Positions 43,344 to 52,073 of a stretch of DNA of 64,000 nucleotides are shown here, in pieces (the stretch's first letter is position 1; the number at the start of each line of letters is the position of its first letter). Where the stretch lies: contig NZ_CABVHK010000010.1 in the NCBI RefSeq assembly GCF_902497785.1, forward strand, positions 124,001 to 188,000, written 5' to 3'. This DNA is from Pseudomonas fluorescens (GTDB lineage: Bacteria; Pseudomonadota; Gammaproteobacteria; Pseudomonadales; Pseudomonadaceae). Both the position numbers and the translations under genes were made by a program. The notes under the pieces are model-generated. The model saw only the letters and a list, made by a program, of their open reading frames with translations, had not been told where the DNA came from and searched no databases.

Positions 43344-43385
43344 GGATCTGCGTTTAACTCAGATCCCGGTGCGGGCCCCCACCAT

Positions 43386-44513
43386 TCAGCGTTGTTCGAT
43401 TGGCACGAACTTGCGCTGTTCGACGCCGGTGTATTCGGCGCTCGGGCGGATGATGCGGTTGTTGGCACGTTGTTCGAACACATGCGCCGCCCACCCGGTC
43501 AGGCGCGAGCAGACGAAAATCGGCGTGAACAACTTGGTCGGAATGCCCATGAAGTGGTACGTCGACGCATGGTAGAAGTCGGCGTTCGGGAACAGCTTCT
43601 TCTGCTCCCACATGGTCTTGTCGATGGCTTCGGAAACCGGGAACAACACGGTGTCACCGACTTCGTCAGCGAGCTTTTTCGACCAGCCCTTGATCACCTC
43701 GTTGCGCGGATCGTTGTCCTTATAGATCGCGTGCCCGAAGCCCATGATCTTGTCCTTGCGTTCCAGCATGCCGAGGGTGCCTTTGATCGCCTCTTCCGGC
43801 GAGCTGAAGCGCTCGATCATTTCCATCGCCGCTTCGTTGGCGCCGCCGTGCAACGGACCGCGCAGGGAACCGATGGCCGCGGTGATGCAGGAGTACAGAT
43901 CGGACAGGGTCGATGCACACACCCGAGCGGTGAAGGTCGAAGCGTTGAACTCGTGTTCCGCGTAGAGGATCAGCGAAACGTTCATCACTTTGACGTGCAG
44001 GTCGCTCGGTTTCTTGTCGTGCAGCAAGTGCAGGAAGTGGCCGCCGATGGACTGTTCGTCGCTCACGCAGCTGATGCGTTTGCCGTCGTGGCTGAAGCGA
44101 TACCAGTAGCACATGATCGCCGGAAAAGCGGCCAGCAGGCGGTCGGTTTTGTCGTGCTGTTCGGAGAAGTCTTTCTCCGGCTCCAGATTGCCCAGGAACG
44201 AGCAACCGGTGCGCATCACGTCCATCGGGTGGGCGTCGGCGGGAATGCGTTCCAGCACTTCTTTCAGCGCTTGCGGCAGGTCGCACAGCTTGCTCAATTT
44301 GCTCACGTACGCGGCGAGCTGTGCTTGGGTCGGCAGTTCGCCGTACAGCAGCAGGTAAGCAACTTCTTCGAACTGGGCGTCAGCCGCCAGGTCGCGAACG
44401 TCGTAGCCGCGATAGGTCAGCCCGGCGCCCGACTGGCCCACGGTGGACAGTGCGGTTTGCCCGGCAACCTGGCCACGGAGCCCGGCGCCACTGAGTACTT
44501 TTGCTTCGGCCAT
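43386..44513 (-). CDS. prpC: 2-methylcitrate synthase PrpC
   Basis: Condenses propionyl-CoA with oxaloacetate. 375 aa from the ATG at 44513 (GGAGA upstream); a TTG four codons earlier overlaps that site. Citrate-synthase fold with EFNASTFTARVCASTLSD, LRGPLHGGANEAAME and MGFGHAIYKDNDPR, holding the catalytic histidines. Short C terminus as in methylcitrate synthases. Confidence 0.95.
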   Translation of the reverse strand: MAEAKVLSGAGLRGQVAGQTALSTVGQSGAGLTYRGYDVRDLAADAQFEEVAYLLLYGELPTQAQLAAYVSKLSKLCDLPQALKEVLERIPADAHPMDVMRTGCSFLGNLEPEKDFSEQHDKTDRLLAAFPAIMCYWYRFSHDGKRISCVSDEQSIGGHFLHLLHDKKPSDLHVKVMNVSLILYAEHEFNASTFTARVCASTLSDLYSCITAAIGSLRGPLHGGANEAAMEMIERFSSPEEAIKGTLGMLERKDKIMGFGHAIYKDNDPRNEVIKGWSKKLADEVGDTVLFPVSEAIDKTMWEQKKLFPNADFYHASTYHFMGIPTKLFTPIFVCSRLTGWAAHVFEQRANNRIIRPSAEYTGVEQRKFVPIEQR

Positions 44514-44546
44514 TGCTGTCTCCAATCTTGAATTTGTTAGGGAAAC

Positions 44547-44648
44547 CTGTAGGAGCGAGCTTGCTCGCGAAAAACATCAAATCGCCGCGGGGCATCAGGT
44601 TTCCCGCGTTATCGTTGACGACCATCGCGAGCAAGCTCGCTCCTACAA
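44547..44648. repeat. REP-type inverted repeat (family A)
   Basis: 23-bp arms TGTAGGAGCGAGCTTGCTCG... (44548-44570) and mirror (44625-44647) lie in the prpB-prpC gap. Confidence 0.88.
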
Positions 44649-44661
44649 TTAAGGGGTTGCA

Positions 44662-45552
44662 TTACTTCTTCGCGGCGAACAACGCATCAAGCTTCTGCTC
44701 GAAGGTGTGGTAGTCAATGCGATCGTAAAGCTCCATGCGCGTCTGCATGGTGTCGATCACGTTCTGTTGCGTGCCGTCGCGGCGGATTGCGGTGTAGACG
44801 CTTTCCGCCGCTTTGTTCATCGCGCGGAAAGCCGACAATGGGTATAGCACCAGCGACACGTCGGCACCGGCCAACTGCTCAGTGGTGTACAGCGGCGTTG
44901 CGCCGAACTCGGTGATGTTGGCCAGGATCGGCGCTTTCACGCGGCTGGCGAACAGCTTGTACATCTCCAGTTCGGTGATGGCTTCCGGGAAGATCATGTC
45001 AGCACCGGCTTCGATGCACGCGGCGGCGCGATCCAGTGCAGACTCCAGACCTTCAACGGCGAGGGCGTCGGTGCGGGCCATGATCACGAAGCTGTCATCG
45101 GTGCGCGCATCAACAGCCGCCTTGATCCGGTCGACCATTTCCTGCAGCGAGACGATCTCTTTGTTAGGGCGGTGACCGCAGCGCTTGGCGCCGACCTGGT
45201 CTTCGATGTGAATCGCCGCCGCGCCGAACTTGATCATCGATTTGACGGTGCGCGCAACGTTGAACGCCGAGGAACCGAAACCGGTGTCCACGTCCACCAG
45301 CAGCGGCAGGTCGCAGACGTCGGTGATGCGGCGCACGTCAGTCAGCACGTCATCGAGGCTGGTGATGCCCAGGTCCGGCACGCCGAGGGAGCCGGCAGCA
45401 ACGCCGCCGCCAGACAGGTAAATAGCCTTGAAACCGGCGCGCTTGGCCAGCAGCGCGTGGTTGGCGTTGATCGCGCCGACCACTTGCAGCGGATGTTCGC
45501 TGGCGACCGCATCGCGGAAACGCTGGCCTGGAGTGCTCTTGTTGGAACTCAT
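44662..45552 (-). CDS. prpB: 2-methylisocitrate lyase PrpB
   Basis: Splits 2-methylisocitrate into pyruvate and succinate, the last step of the methylcitrate cycle. 296 aa. ICL/PEPM barrel with LSGGGVAAGSLGVPDLG, DVDTGFG, the KRCGH active-site motif (usual KKCGH) followed by RPNKEI, and MARTDALAVEG. The start overlaps the regulator's stop by 4 bases (ATGA), so it is coupled to it. Confidence 0.96.
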   Translation of the reverse strand: MSSNKSTPGQRFRDAVASEHPLQVVGAINANHALLAKRAGFKAIYLSGGGVAAGSLGVPDLGITSLDDVLTDVRRITDVCDLPLLVDVDTGFGSSAFNVARTVKSMIKFGAAAIHIEDQVGAKRCGHRPNKEIVSLQEMVDRIKAAVDARTDDSFVIMARTDALAVEGLESALDRAAACIEAGADMIFPEAITELEMYKLFASRVKAPILANITEFGATPLYTTEQLAGADVSLVLYPLSAFRAMNKAAESVYTAIRRDGTQQNVIDTMQTRMELYDRIDYHTFEQKLDALFAAKK

Positions 45553-46271
45553 GACTCACCTCGTTCAGTGGCTGTCGGGTTAGCGCCGTCCTGATAGTGA
45601 CGGGCGATATTGCGTTTGGAGGCGCCGATGTGACGGCGCATCAACAACTCGGCCAGTTCGCCGTCACGGTCGGCGATGGCATCGAGAATCCGGTGGTGCT
45701 CGGCAAAAGCCTGGCGCGGGCGATTGGGCGTGGTGGAAAACTGGATGCGGTACATGCGCACCAATTGATAGAGCTCGCCGCAGAGCATCTGCGTCAGGGT
45801 GCGGTTGCCGCTGCCCTGGATGATTCGGTAATGGAAGTCGAAATCACCTTCCTGCTGGTAATAGCCGACACCGGCCTGAAACGCGGCGTCGCGCTCGTGG
45901 GTTTCGAGGACCCGGCGCAGTTCGTCGATCTCTTCGACGGTCATGCGTTCGGCCGCCAGCCGGCAGGCCATGCCTTCGAGGGATTCGCGGATTTCGTAGA
46001 GTTCCACCAGTTCGGCGTGGTTGAGCGACACCACTCGCGCACCGACGTGCGGTATGCGCACCAGCAGGCGCTGGCCTTCCAGGCGGTGGATCGCTTCGCG
46101 CAGCGGGCCACGACTGATGCCGTAGGTGCGCGCCAGTTCGGGCTCGGAGATCTTGCTGCCCGGGGCGATCTCGCCTTTGACGATGGCCGCCTGAATGCGC
46201 CGGAAAACGTTCTCGGAGAGTGTTTCCGAATCGTCTTGGGCTATGACCGGGGGATCGAGTTGATCCAGCAT
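45549..46271 (-). CDS. GntR-family (FCD) regulator of the prp operon
   Basis: 240 aa from the ATG at 46271 (AAGGTG upstream); the frame is open 35 codons further with no family sequence. Winged helix with GSKISEPELARTYGISRGPL and LEGQRLLVRIPHVGARV; FCD domain with RVLETHERDA, GDFDFHYRIIQGSGN and EHHRILDAIADRD. First gene of the operon, so very likely its own and the operon's regulator. Enteric prp operons use an unrelated sigma-54 activator PrpR; here control is of the GntR type. Confidence 0.92.
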   Translation of the reverse strand: MLDQLDPPVIAQDDSETLSENVFRRIQAAIVKGEIAPGSKISEPELARTYGISRGPLREAIHRLEGQRLLVRIPHVGARVVSLNHAELVELYEIRESLEGMACRLAAERMTVEEIDELRRVLETHERDAAFQAGVGYYQQEGDFDFHYRIIQGSGNRTLTQMLCGELYQLVRMYRIQFSTTPNRPRQAFAEHHRILDAIADRDGELAELLMRRHIGASKRNIARHYQDGANPTATERGES

Positions 46272-46281
46272 ATTGTCGACA
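46272..46281. promoter_or_regulatory. Candidate prp operator 1
   Basis: ATTGTCGACA, containing the palindrome TGTCGACA (46274-46281), directly in front of the regulator ATG. The same octamer is in the second site at 46345. Confidence 0.5.
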
Positions 46282-46344
46282 CCTTGGAAGCTGATGCGGC
46301 AAAAACTAGCGAATACAGGGGAAATAGTCAAAGGATAATTAGGT

Positions 46345-46356
46345 ATTGTCGACAAT
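46345..46356. promoter_or_regulatory. Candidate prp operator 2
   Basis: Perfect 12-bp palindrome ATTGTCGACAAT, of the TTGT-N2-ACAA type used by FCD regulators, 73 bases upstream of site 1 and in the presumed promoter region of the prp operon. Confidence 0.6.
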
Positions 46357-46569
46357 CGTCTGATAACCGGCAGCACCTGACGAAGCTGCCCCTCTGCTCA
46401 TTGCCGTCTCCCGGCGCTGGCGCCATAAAACCACCGTGCTAGAATGCCGCCCGCATTTGTTTGTGACATCTGCACTGCCTGTCATAAACAGTTGCCAGGC
46501 ATACGAAGGAGCTTGCGCAGCGATGCCAGGGCCTTGAATCGATACACGGACCGCTGCGCACCAGGATTT

Positions 46570-47106
46570 ATGAGACTCAAGCCCTTCCCCACCTTTCTAT
46601 ATCTGCTCTGCCTGCCCGGTGTCGCCGCCGCCGGGGAAAAGACCGTGTACGGCCTCAACGAATACGCCTCGCTGGGCGGCATCAACCTGGAAGTCGCCGC
46701 CAAACTCGACACCGGAGCGAAAACCGCGTCCCTGAGCGCCCGCGACATCAAACGCTTCAAACGCAATGGCGAGTCCTGGGTGCGCTTCTACCTGGCCATC
46801 GACGCCGCGCACTCGCACCCGATCGAACGACCCTTGGCCCGCGTCAGCAAAATCAAGCGCCGTGCCGGCGATTACGATCCGGAAGAAGGCAAGAAGTACA
46901 CCGCCCGTCCGGTGATCGAGCTGGATATCTGCATGGGTTCGGCATTACGCAGCATCGAAGTGAACCTAACTGACCGAAGCGCTTTCCAATATCCGCTCCT
47001 GATCGGCTCCGAAGCGCTCAAACGCTTTGATGCGCTGGTCGACCCAAGTCTTAAATACGCTGCTGGCAAACCCGCCTGCGCCACCGACGCACATACCGCA
47101 GAGTAA
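46570..47106 (+). CDS. Retropepsin-like ATP-dependent zinc-protease family protein
   Basis: 178 aa with a signal peptide (MRLKPFPTFLYLLCLPGVAAA), so probably periplasmic. The core of the family (pfam Zn_protease/DUF785) is present: VAAKLDTGAKTASLSARDI holds the DTGA active-site motif of retropepsin-like proteases. LDICMGSALRSIEVNLTDR and FQYPLLIGSEALKRF complete it. The ATG at 46570 has AGGA upstream. First gene of a conserved three-gene set; 5 bases separate it from the next gene. Confidence 0.85.
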   Translation: MRLKPFPTFLYLLCLPGVAAAGEKTVYGLNEYASLGGINLEVAAKLDTGAKTASLSARDIKRFKRNGESWVRFYLAIDAAHSHPIERPLARVSKIKRRAGDYDPEEGKKYTARPVIELDICMGSALRSIEVNLTDRSAFQYPLLIGSEALKRFDALVDPSLKYAAGKPACATDAHTAE

Positions 47107-47111
47107 TTCCA

Positions 47112-48647
47112 ATGCGCGCTCTTACCCTTCATCTGAAAATGCTGATCGCCATCCTGGTGGTGCTGGGCATTTCAGTTACGGCCTATCAGATTTTCGTGCT
47201 CGGCATTCCCGTGACCGAAGACGCCACCGACGACTTGTGGAACATCGACGCCAAGGTCGAGTTCGTCGCCAGTAGCAAGGACCCGGTCAAGATCCAGATG
47301 TTCGTGCCACCGCTGAGCCGCGATTACGTCAGCCTCAACGAGAGTTTCATCTCCAATAACTACGGCGTCGCCGTGAACCGTGTCGACGGCAACCGCAAGG
47401 TCACCTGGTCGGCACGTCGGGCCAAGGGCAACCAGACCCTTTATTACCGCCTGGTGCTGACCAAACGCTACACCGGCGAAAAATCCAAGGTCAAAGGCCC
47501 GACCTTCCGCGACAGCATCGCCGTCGAAGGCGCGGAAAAAGTCGCCGCCGAAGCCTTGCTCGCGCCGATCCGCCAACACTCTGCCGACGTCGAAACCTTC
47601 ATCGGCGAAGCGATCAAGCGGGTCAACAATGTCAATGACGACAACGTGAAGCTGTTACTGGCCGGCGATCCGTCCAGCGGGCACAAAGCCAAGATCGTTG
47701 AACTGGTGCTGTCCATCGCCCACGTGCCGGTGGAAAAGGTCCATACCATTCGTCTGGTTGCCGACCAGCCGCAAACTCCTGAACTCTGGCTGCGCAGTTT
47801 CAACGGCGCAGACTGGCTCTACTTCAACCCGGAAACCGGCGAGCAAGGTCTGCCCACCGACCGCCTGCTGTGGTGGACCGGCGACGAAAACCTGATCACC
47901 GTCGATGGCGGCAAGAAAGCCAATGTCACGTTCAGTATGAACAACAGTGAAATGAACGCGATTCGCCTGGCCAAGCTGACCGACGAAAACACCGACGCCA
48001 ATTTCCTCGAGTACTCGCTGTACGGCTTGCCACTGCAAACCCAGCAGACGTTCATGATCATGGTGATGATCCCGATCGGCGTGCTGGTGATCCTGATCCT
48101 GCGCAACCTGATCGGCTTGCAGACACTCGGCACCTTCACCCCGGTGCTGATCGCCCTGGCCTTCCGTGAAACCCAGCTGGGGTTTGGCATCGTGCTGTTC
48201 ACCGTCATCACGGCGCTGGGGCTGTCACTGCGCTCCTACCTTGAGCACCTGAAGTTGCAAATGCTGCCGCGGTTGTCGGTGGTGCTGACGTTCGTGGTGG
48301 TGTTGATTGCGGCGATCAGCCTGTTCAGCCACAAGCTCGGCCTGGAACGCGGCTTGTCCGTGGCGCTGTTCCCGATGGTGATTCTGACCATGACCATTGA
48401 ACGCCTGTCGATCACCTGGGAAGAACGCGGTTCCGGGCATGCGATGAAGGTGGCCATCGGCACGCTGTTCGCCGCCTCCCTGGCGCACTTGATCATGAGC
48501 GTGCCGGAACTGGTGTACTTCGTGTTCACCTTCCCGGCGATCCTGCTGATTCTGGTGGGCTTCATGCTGGCGATGGGGCGTTATCGCGGTTACCGCCTGA
48601 CTGAACTGGTGCGCTTCAAGGCTTTCCTGAAGAAGGCTGACGCCTGA
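47112..48647 (+). CDS. Inactive transglutaminase fused to seven membrane helices
   Basis: 511-aa inner-membrane protein. One N-terminal membrane anchor (about 8-30) precedes an extracytoplasmic domain (about 40-310) with a transglutaminase-like fold that lacks a Cys-His-Asp triad; there is no cysteine in the expected place. About seven C-terminal membrane helices follow (MIMVMIPIGVLVILILRNLI to ILLILVGFMLAMG), with a cytoplasmic SITWEERGSG loop. It overlaps the next gene by one base. The family is known only from this gene neighbourhood; function unknown. Confidence 0.85.
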   Translation: MRALTLHLKMLIAILVVLGISVTAYQIFVLGIPVTEDATDDLWNIDAKVEFVASSKDPVKIQMFVPPLSRDYVSLNESFISNNYGVAVNRVDGNRKVTWSARRAKGNQTLYYRLVLTKRYTGEKSKVKGPTFRDSIAVEGAEKVAAEALLAPIRQHSADVETFIGEAIKRVNNVNDDNVKLLLAGDPSSGHKAKIVELVLSIAHVPVEKVHTIRLVADQPQTPELWLRSFNGADWLYFNPETGEQGLPTDRLLWWTGDENLITVDGGKKANVTFSMNNSEMNAIRLAKLTDENTDANFLEYSLYGLPLQTQQTFMIMVMIPIGVLVILILRNLIGLQTLGTFTPVLIALAFRETQLGFGIVLFTVITALGLSLRSYLEHLKLQMLPRLSVVLTFVVVLIAAISLFSHKLGLERGLSVALFPMVILTMTIERLSITWEERGSGHAMKVAIGTLFAASLAHLIMSVPELVYFVFTFPAILLILVGFMLAMGRYRGYRLTELVRFKAFLKKADA

Positions 48648-49633
48648 TGTTCGGCTTCTGGAAAACCTGGAAGGCCCTGGAAGCCCGGGGCATCATGGGG
48701 ATCAATCGGCGCAACGCGGACTACGTGCTCAAGTACAACAAGCGCAGCCTGTACCCGATTGTCGATGACAAGATCATCACCAAGGAACGCGCGATCACCG
48801 CCGGCATTCATGTGCCGGAACTGTATGGCGTAATTTCCACCGAGAAGGAAATCGACAAGCTCGACGAGATCATCGGCGGCCGCAGCGATTTCGTGATCAA
48901 ACCGGCCCAGGGCGCCGGTGGCGATGGCATTATTGTGGTGGCCGACCGGTTCGAGGGGCGCTATCGCACGGTGTCCGGCAAGATCATCAGCCATGAGGAA
49001 ATCGAGCACCATGTCTCGAGCATCCTCACCGGCCTGTATTCCCTGGGCGGTCATCGTGACCGCGCGCTGATCGAATACCGCGTGATCCCCGACCAGATCT
49101 TCAAAAGCATCAGCTACGAAGGTGTACCGGACATTCGCATCATCGTGCTGATGGGCTATCCGGTAATGGCGATGCTGCGCTTGCCGACCCGCCAGTCCGG
49201 CGGCAAGGCCAACCTGCACCAGGGCGCCATCGGCGTCGGTGTCGACCTCGCCACCGGCCTGACCCTGCGCGGCACCTGGCTGAACAACATCATCACTAAA
49301 CATCCGGACACCACCAACGCGGTAGACGGCGTGCAATTGCCCTACTGGGACGGCTTCATGAAACTCGCCGCCGGCTGCTACGAGCTGTGCGGGCTGGGCT
49401 ATATCGGTGTCGACATGGTGCTGGACCAGGAGAAAGGCCCGCTGATTCTCGAGCTCAACGCCCGGCCGGGGTTGAACATCCAGATTGCCAATGATTGCGG
49501 ACTGACGTTGCGAACCCACGCGGTCGAAGCCCGGCTGGATGAGCTAAAGGCTCGCGGCGTGACCGAAACCGTTGAAGAACGCGTGGCGTTCGTGCAGGAA
49601 ATGTTCGGGCATATTCCACCGGTTGAGGGCTGA
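48647..49633 (+). CDS. RimK-like alpha-L-glutamate ligase family protein (ATP-grasp)
   Basis: 328-aa cytoplasmic ATP-grasp enzyme of the family annotated alpha-L-glutamate-ligase-related. ATP-grasp marks: DFVIKPAQGAGGDGIIVV (lysine and glycine loop), DIRIIVLMGYPVMAMLR, and GPLILELNARPGLNIQIAND with the metal-binding Glu and Asn. It should form an amide or peptide bond on an unknown acceptor. Third gene of the triad; the stop is followed by a family C repeat. Confidence 0.87.
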   Translation: MFGFWKTWKALEARGIMGINRRNADYVLKYNKRSLYPIVDDKIITKERAITAGIHVPELYGVISTEKEIDKLDEIIGGRSDFVIKPAQGAGGDGIIVVADRFEGRYRTVSGKIISHEEIEHHVSSILTGLYSLGGHRDRALIEYRVIPDQIFKSISYEGVPDIRIIVLMGYPVMAMLRLPTRQSGGKANLHQGAIGVGVDLATGLTLRGTWLNNIITKHPDTTNAVDGVQLPYWDGFMKLAAGCYELCGLGYIGVDMVLDQEKGPLILELNARPGLNIQIANDCGLTLRTHAVEARLDELKARGVTETVEERVAFVQEMFGHIPPVEG

Positions 49634-49634
49634 C

Positions 49635-49744
49635 TTGTGGTGAGGGGATTTATCCCCGTTGGGCTGCGCAGCGGCCCCAGAATCAGGCCTGCTGCGCAGT
49701 CCAACGGGGTGGTGCGGCAATCCGATAAATCCCCTCGCCACAAA
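49635..49744. repeat. Dispersed inverted repeat (family C)
   Basis: TTGTGGTGAGGGGATTTATC and its mirror (one mismatch) enclose CCCCGTTGGGCTGCGCAGC and mirror with one mismatch. Sequence is unrelated to families A and B. Single copy in this window. Confidence 0.75.
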
Positions 49745-49853
49745 TGTCTCACTAGTGACTCCCAACTTGCCCGACAACGACATCCCCTCTAGGCCCAATT
49801 CCCGGAGAAGACTACAATCGCCACCCCGCCTCGATGGCTGATCCGCCCCGCCC

Positions 49854-51191
49854 ATGCTGACCTGCTCCGTACACCCGCTACCTTATCGCGCTAACCCCGC
49901 CGACTATTTCGCGGCCATTCGTCATGCCCCCGGCGCCGTGTTGCTCGACAGTGGCCGGCCGACTGCCGATCGCGGTCGCTATGATGTGCTCAGCGCCTGG
50001 CCAATCGAGCAACTGACAGTCAAGCCTGACGAAAGTGGCGGCCATTTCCTGCAACGCCTGCGCGACACTCTGACACGACTCGGTAAAGCGACTGTCCCGT
50101 TTGATCTGCCCTTCGCCGGCGGCCTGATGGGTTACCTGAGCTACGACTTCGGTCGGCATCTGGAACACCTGCCGAGCCAGGCGCGGGACGATCTGCAGTT
50201 GCCCGATGCGCGTTTCGGCTTGTACGACTGGGCGTTGATCAGCGATCACCAGGTGGCGACCAGTCAGTTGGTATTCCACCCGTCGCTGAGCGGCAGCGAA
50301 CGTCACCGTTTGATTGCGCTGTTCAGTCAGCCCGGGGTTGAACCGATCGAGCCGTTCAAACTGAAAGCGCCGATGAGCGCCGACCTCAGCGCTGACGAGT
50401 ATCGCCAGGCGATAGAACGGATTCATCACTACATTCAGGCCGGCGATTGTTACCAGGTCAACTTCGCCCAGCGCTTCCGCGCCGAATGCGCGGGCGATCC
50501 ATGGGCCGCTTACTGCGCGTTGCGCGCTGCGTGCCCGACACCGTTCTCCGGTTTCCAGAGCTTGCCCGAAGGCGGAGCAGTGCTGAGCCTGTCGCCGGAG
50601 CGCTTCGTCAAAGTCAGCAACCGTCATGTGGAAACCCGCCCGATCAAAGGCACGCGCCCTCGCGGCCTGACCGCTGCCGAAGATGCAGCGAACGCCGCCG
50701 AATTGTTGGCCAGCCCGAAGGACCGTGCGGAAAACCTGATGATCGTCGATTTGCTGCGCAACGACCTCGGCCGCACTTGCCGCATCGGCTCGGTGCAGGT
50801 GCCGGAGTTGTTCAGCCTGGAAAGTTACCCGAACGTGCATCATCTGGTGAGCAGCGTGACCGGTGAACTGGCGGATGACCGCGATGCGCTGGACCTGATC
50901 GCCGGCAGCTTCCCCGGTGGCTCGATTACCGGCGCGCCGAAGATTCGTGCGATGCAGATCATTGATGAACTGGAACCGACCCGGCGTGGCTTGTATTGCG
51001 GTTCGTTGCTGTATCTGGACGTGCGCGGCGAGATGGACAGCTCGATTGCGATCCGCAGTTTGCTGGTGAAAGATGGGCAGGTGTGTTGCTGGGGCGGCGG
51101 CGGCATCGTCGCCGATTCCGAATGGGAAGCCGAATATCAGGAATCGATCACCAAAGTGAAAGTGCTGCTCGATACCCTGAAAAACCTGTAG
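49854..51191 (+). CDS. pabB: Aminodeoxychorismate synthase component I
   Basis: Makes 4-amino-4-deoxychorismate from chorismate with ammonia from PabA, for folate. 445 aa. Chorismate-binding domain with YQVNFAQRFRAE, RPIKGTRPRGLT, DLLRNDLGRTCRIGSVQVPE and GGSITGAPKIRAMQIIDELE. The KGTR signature with lysine fits PabB better than TrpE, and the AGDCYQVN start supports it. The TAG stop is the first part of a REP arm. Confidence 0.94.
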   Translation: MLTCSVHPLPYRANPADYFAAIRHAPGAVLLDSGRPTADRGRYDVLSAWPIEQLTVKPDESGGHFLQRLRDTLTRLGKATVPFDLPFAGGLMGYLSYDFGRHLEHLPSQARDDLQLPDARFGLYDWALISDHQVATSQLVFHPSLSGSERHRLIALFSQPGVEPIEPFKLKAPMSADLSADEYRQAIERIHHYIQAGDCYQVNFAQRFRAECAGDPWAAYCALRAACPTPFSGFQSLPEGGAVLSLSPERFVKVSNRHVETRPIKGTRPRGLTAAEDAANAAELLASPKDRAENLMIVDLLRNDLGRTCRIGSVQVPELFSLESYPNVHHLVSSVTGELADDRDALDLIAGSFPGGSITGAPKIRAMQIIDELEPTRRGLYCGSLLYLDVRGEMDSSIAIRSLLVKDGQVCCWGGGGIVADSEWEAEYQESITKVKVLLDTLKNL

Positions 51192-51273
51192 GAGCTGCCG
51201 AAGGCTGCGATCTTTGGATCTTGTCTTTAAAAAAATAGAGTCAAAAGATCGCAGCCTGCGGCAGCTCCTACGG
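51186..51273. repeat. REP-type inverted repeat (family B) starting inside pabB
   Basis: The left arm CTGTAGGAGCTGCCGAAGGC contains the pabB stop codon TAG (51189-51191); the right arm ends at 51273. It lies between the converging pabB and thrH genes. Confidence 0.86.
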
Positions 51274-51282
51274 GGTATGGGG

Positions 51283-51900
51283 CTATAGGCTCAACGCGCG
51301 GTTAGAGGCCTTGATGAATTCCTGCTTCAACTCCTCAAACGTATGCACCGCTGGAAACTGCGGGAACTCGCGGATCACATTGTCCGGCGCATGGAACAGA
51401 ATCCCTGCGTCCGCTTCACCCAGCATCGTCGTATCGTTGTAGGAATCCCCCGCCGCAATCACCCGGTAATACAGGCTCTTGAACGCAAGAACCGACTGCC
51501 GCTTCGGATCTTTCTGACGCAATTGATAGCTCGTCACCCGCCCGGAATCGTCGGTAATCAGACGATGGCAGAGCAACGTCGGAAAGCCCAGCTGACGCAT
51601 CAGCGGCTGGGAAAACTCGTAGAACGTGTCCGACAGGATCACCACCTGAAAGCGTTCGCGCAGCCAGTTGACGAACTCGACGGCGCCCTCCAGCGGCTTG
51701 AGCGTGGCGATCACTTCCTGGATGTCGGTGAGCTTCAGGCCGTGCTCGTCGAGAATCCGCAGGCGCTGCTTCATCAGCACGTCGTAGTCGGGAATGTCCC
51801 GGGTGGTGGCCCTGAGGGATTCGATCCCGGTTTTTTCGGCGAACGCGATCCAGATTTCCGGGACCAGTACACCTTCAAGATCCAGACAGGCAATTTCCAC
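51283..51900 (-). CDS. thrH: Phosphoserine phosphatase / homoserine phosphotransferase ThrH
   Basis: HAD-superfamily enzyme that dephosphorylates phosphoserine and can move the phosphate to homoserine. 205 aa from the GTG at 51900 (GGGAG upstream), the length of P. aeruginosa ThrH; the frame is open 14 codons earlier. The nucleophile motif is CLDLEGVLVPEIW (Asp7), followed by ILSDTFYEF, KRQSVLAFKSL and AAGDSYNDTTML. Confidence 0.93.
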   Translation of the reverse strand: MEIACLDLEGVLVPEIWIAFAEKTGIESLRATTRDIPDYDVLMKQRLRILDEHGLKLTDIQEVIATLKPLEGAVEFVNWLRERFQVVILSDTFYEFSQPLMRQLGFPTLLCHRLITDDSGRVTSYQLRQKDPKRQSVLAFKSLYYRVIAAGDSYNDTTMLGEADAGILFHAPDNVIREFPQFPAVHTFEELKQEFIKASNRALSL

Positions 51901-52073
51901 AAGACACTCCCATTTGTAGTGATTATTGAGTCGAGCGAGCAAAAAGACTGCCGAACTCTAGCGACTCGTGCGGGCCTGCGCAACGCAGAGGGCGCGCCAG
52001 GCGCCTCGGGATTTTGTTACCATCTGGCCCATATAGAGCGCCCAGCGCCACCGACCTGTAGGAAGCCGCCCTG

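Noticed and set aside
40557..44531. 1324-codon open frame antisense to acnD and prpC, crossing a REP
   Set aside because: It runs opposite two full enzyme genes and through a repeat. It has no ribosome site and no recognisable domain; shadow of codon bias.
37535..44648. Regularly spaced repeats as a CRISPR array
   Set aside because: Spacing is kilobases, units are inverted pairs in gene gaps and no cas genes are present; these are REP elements.
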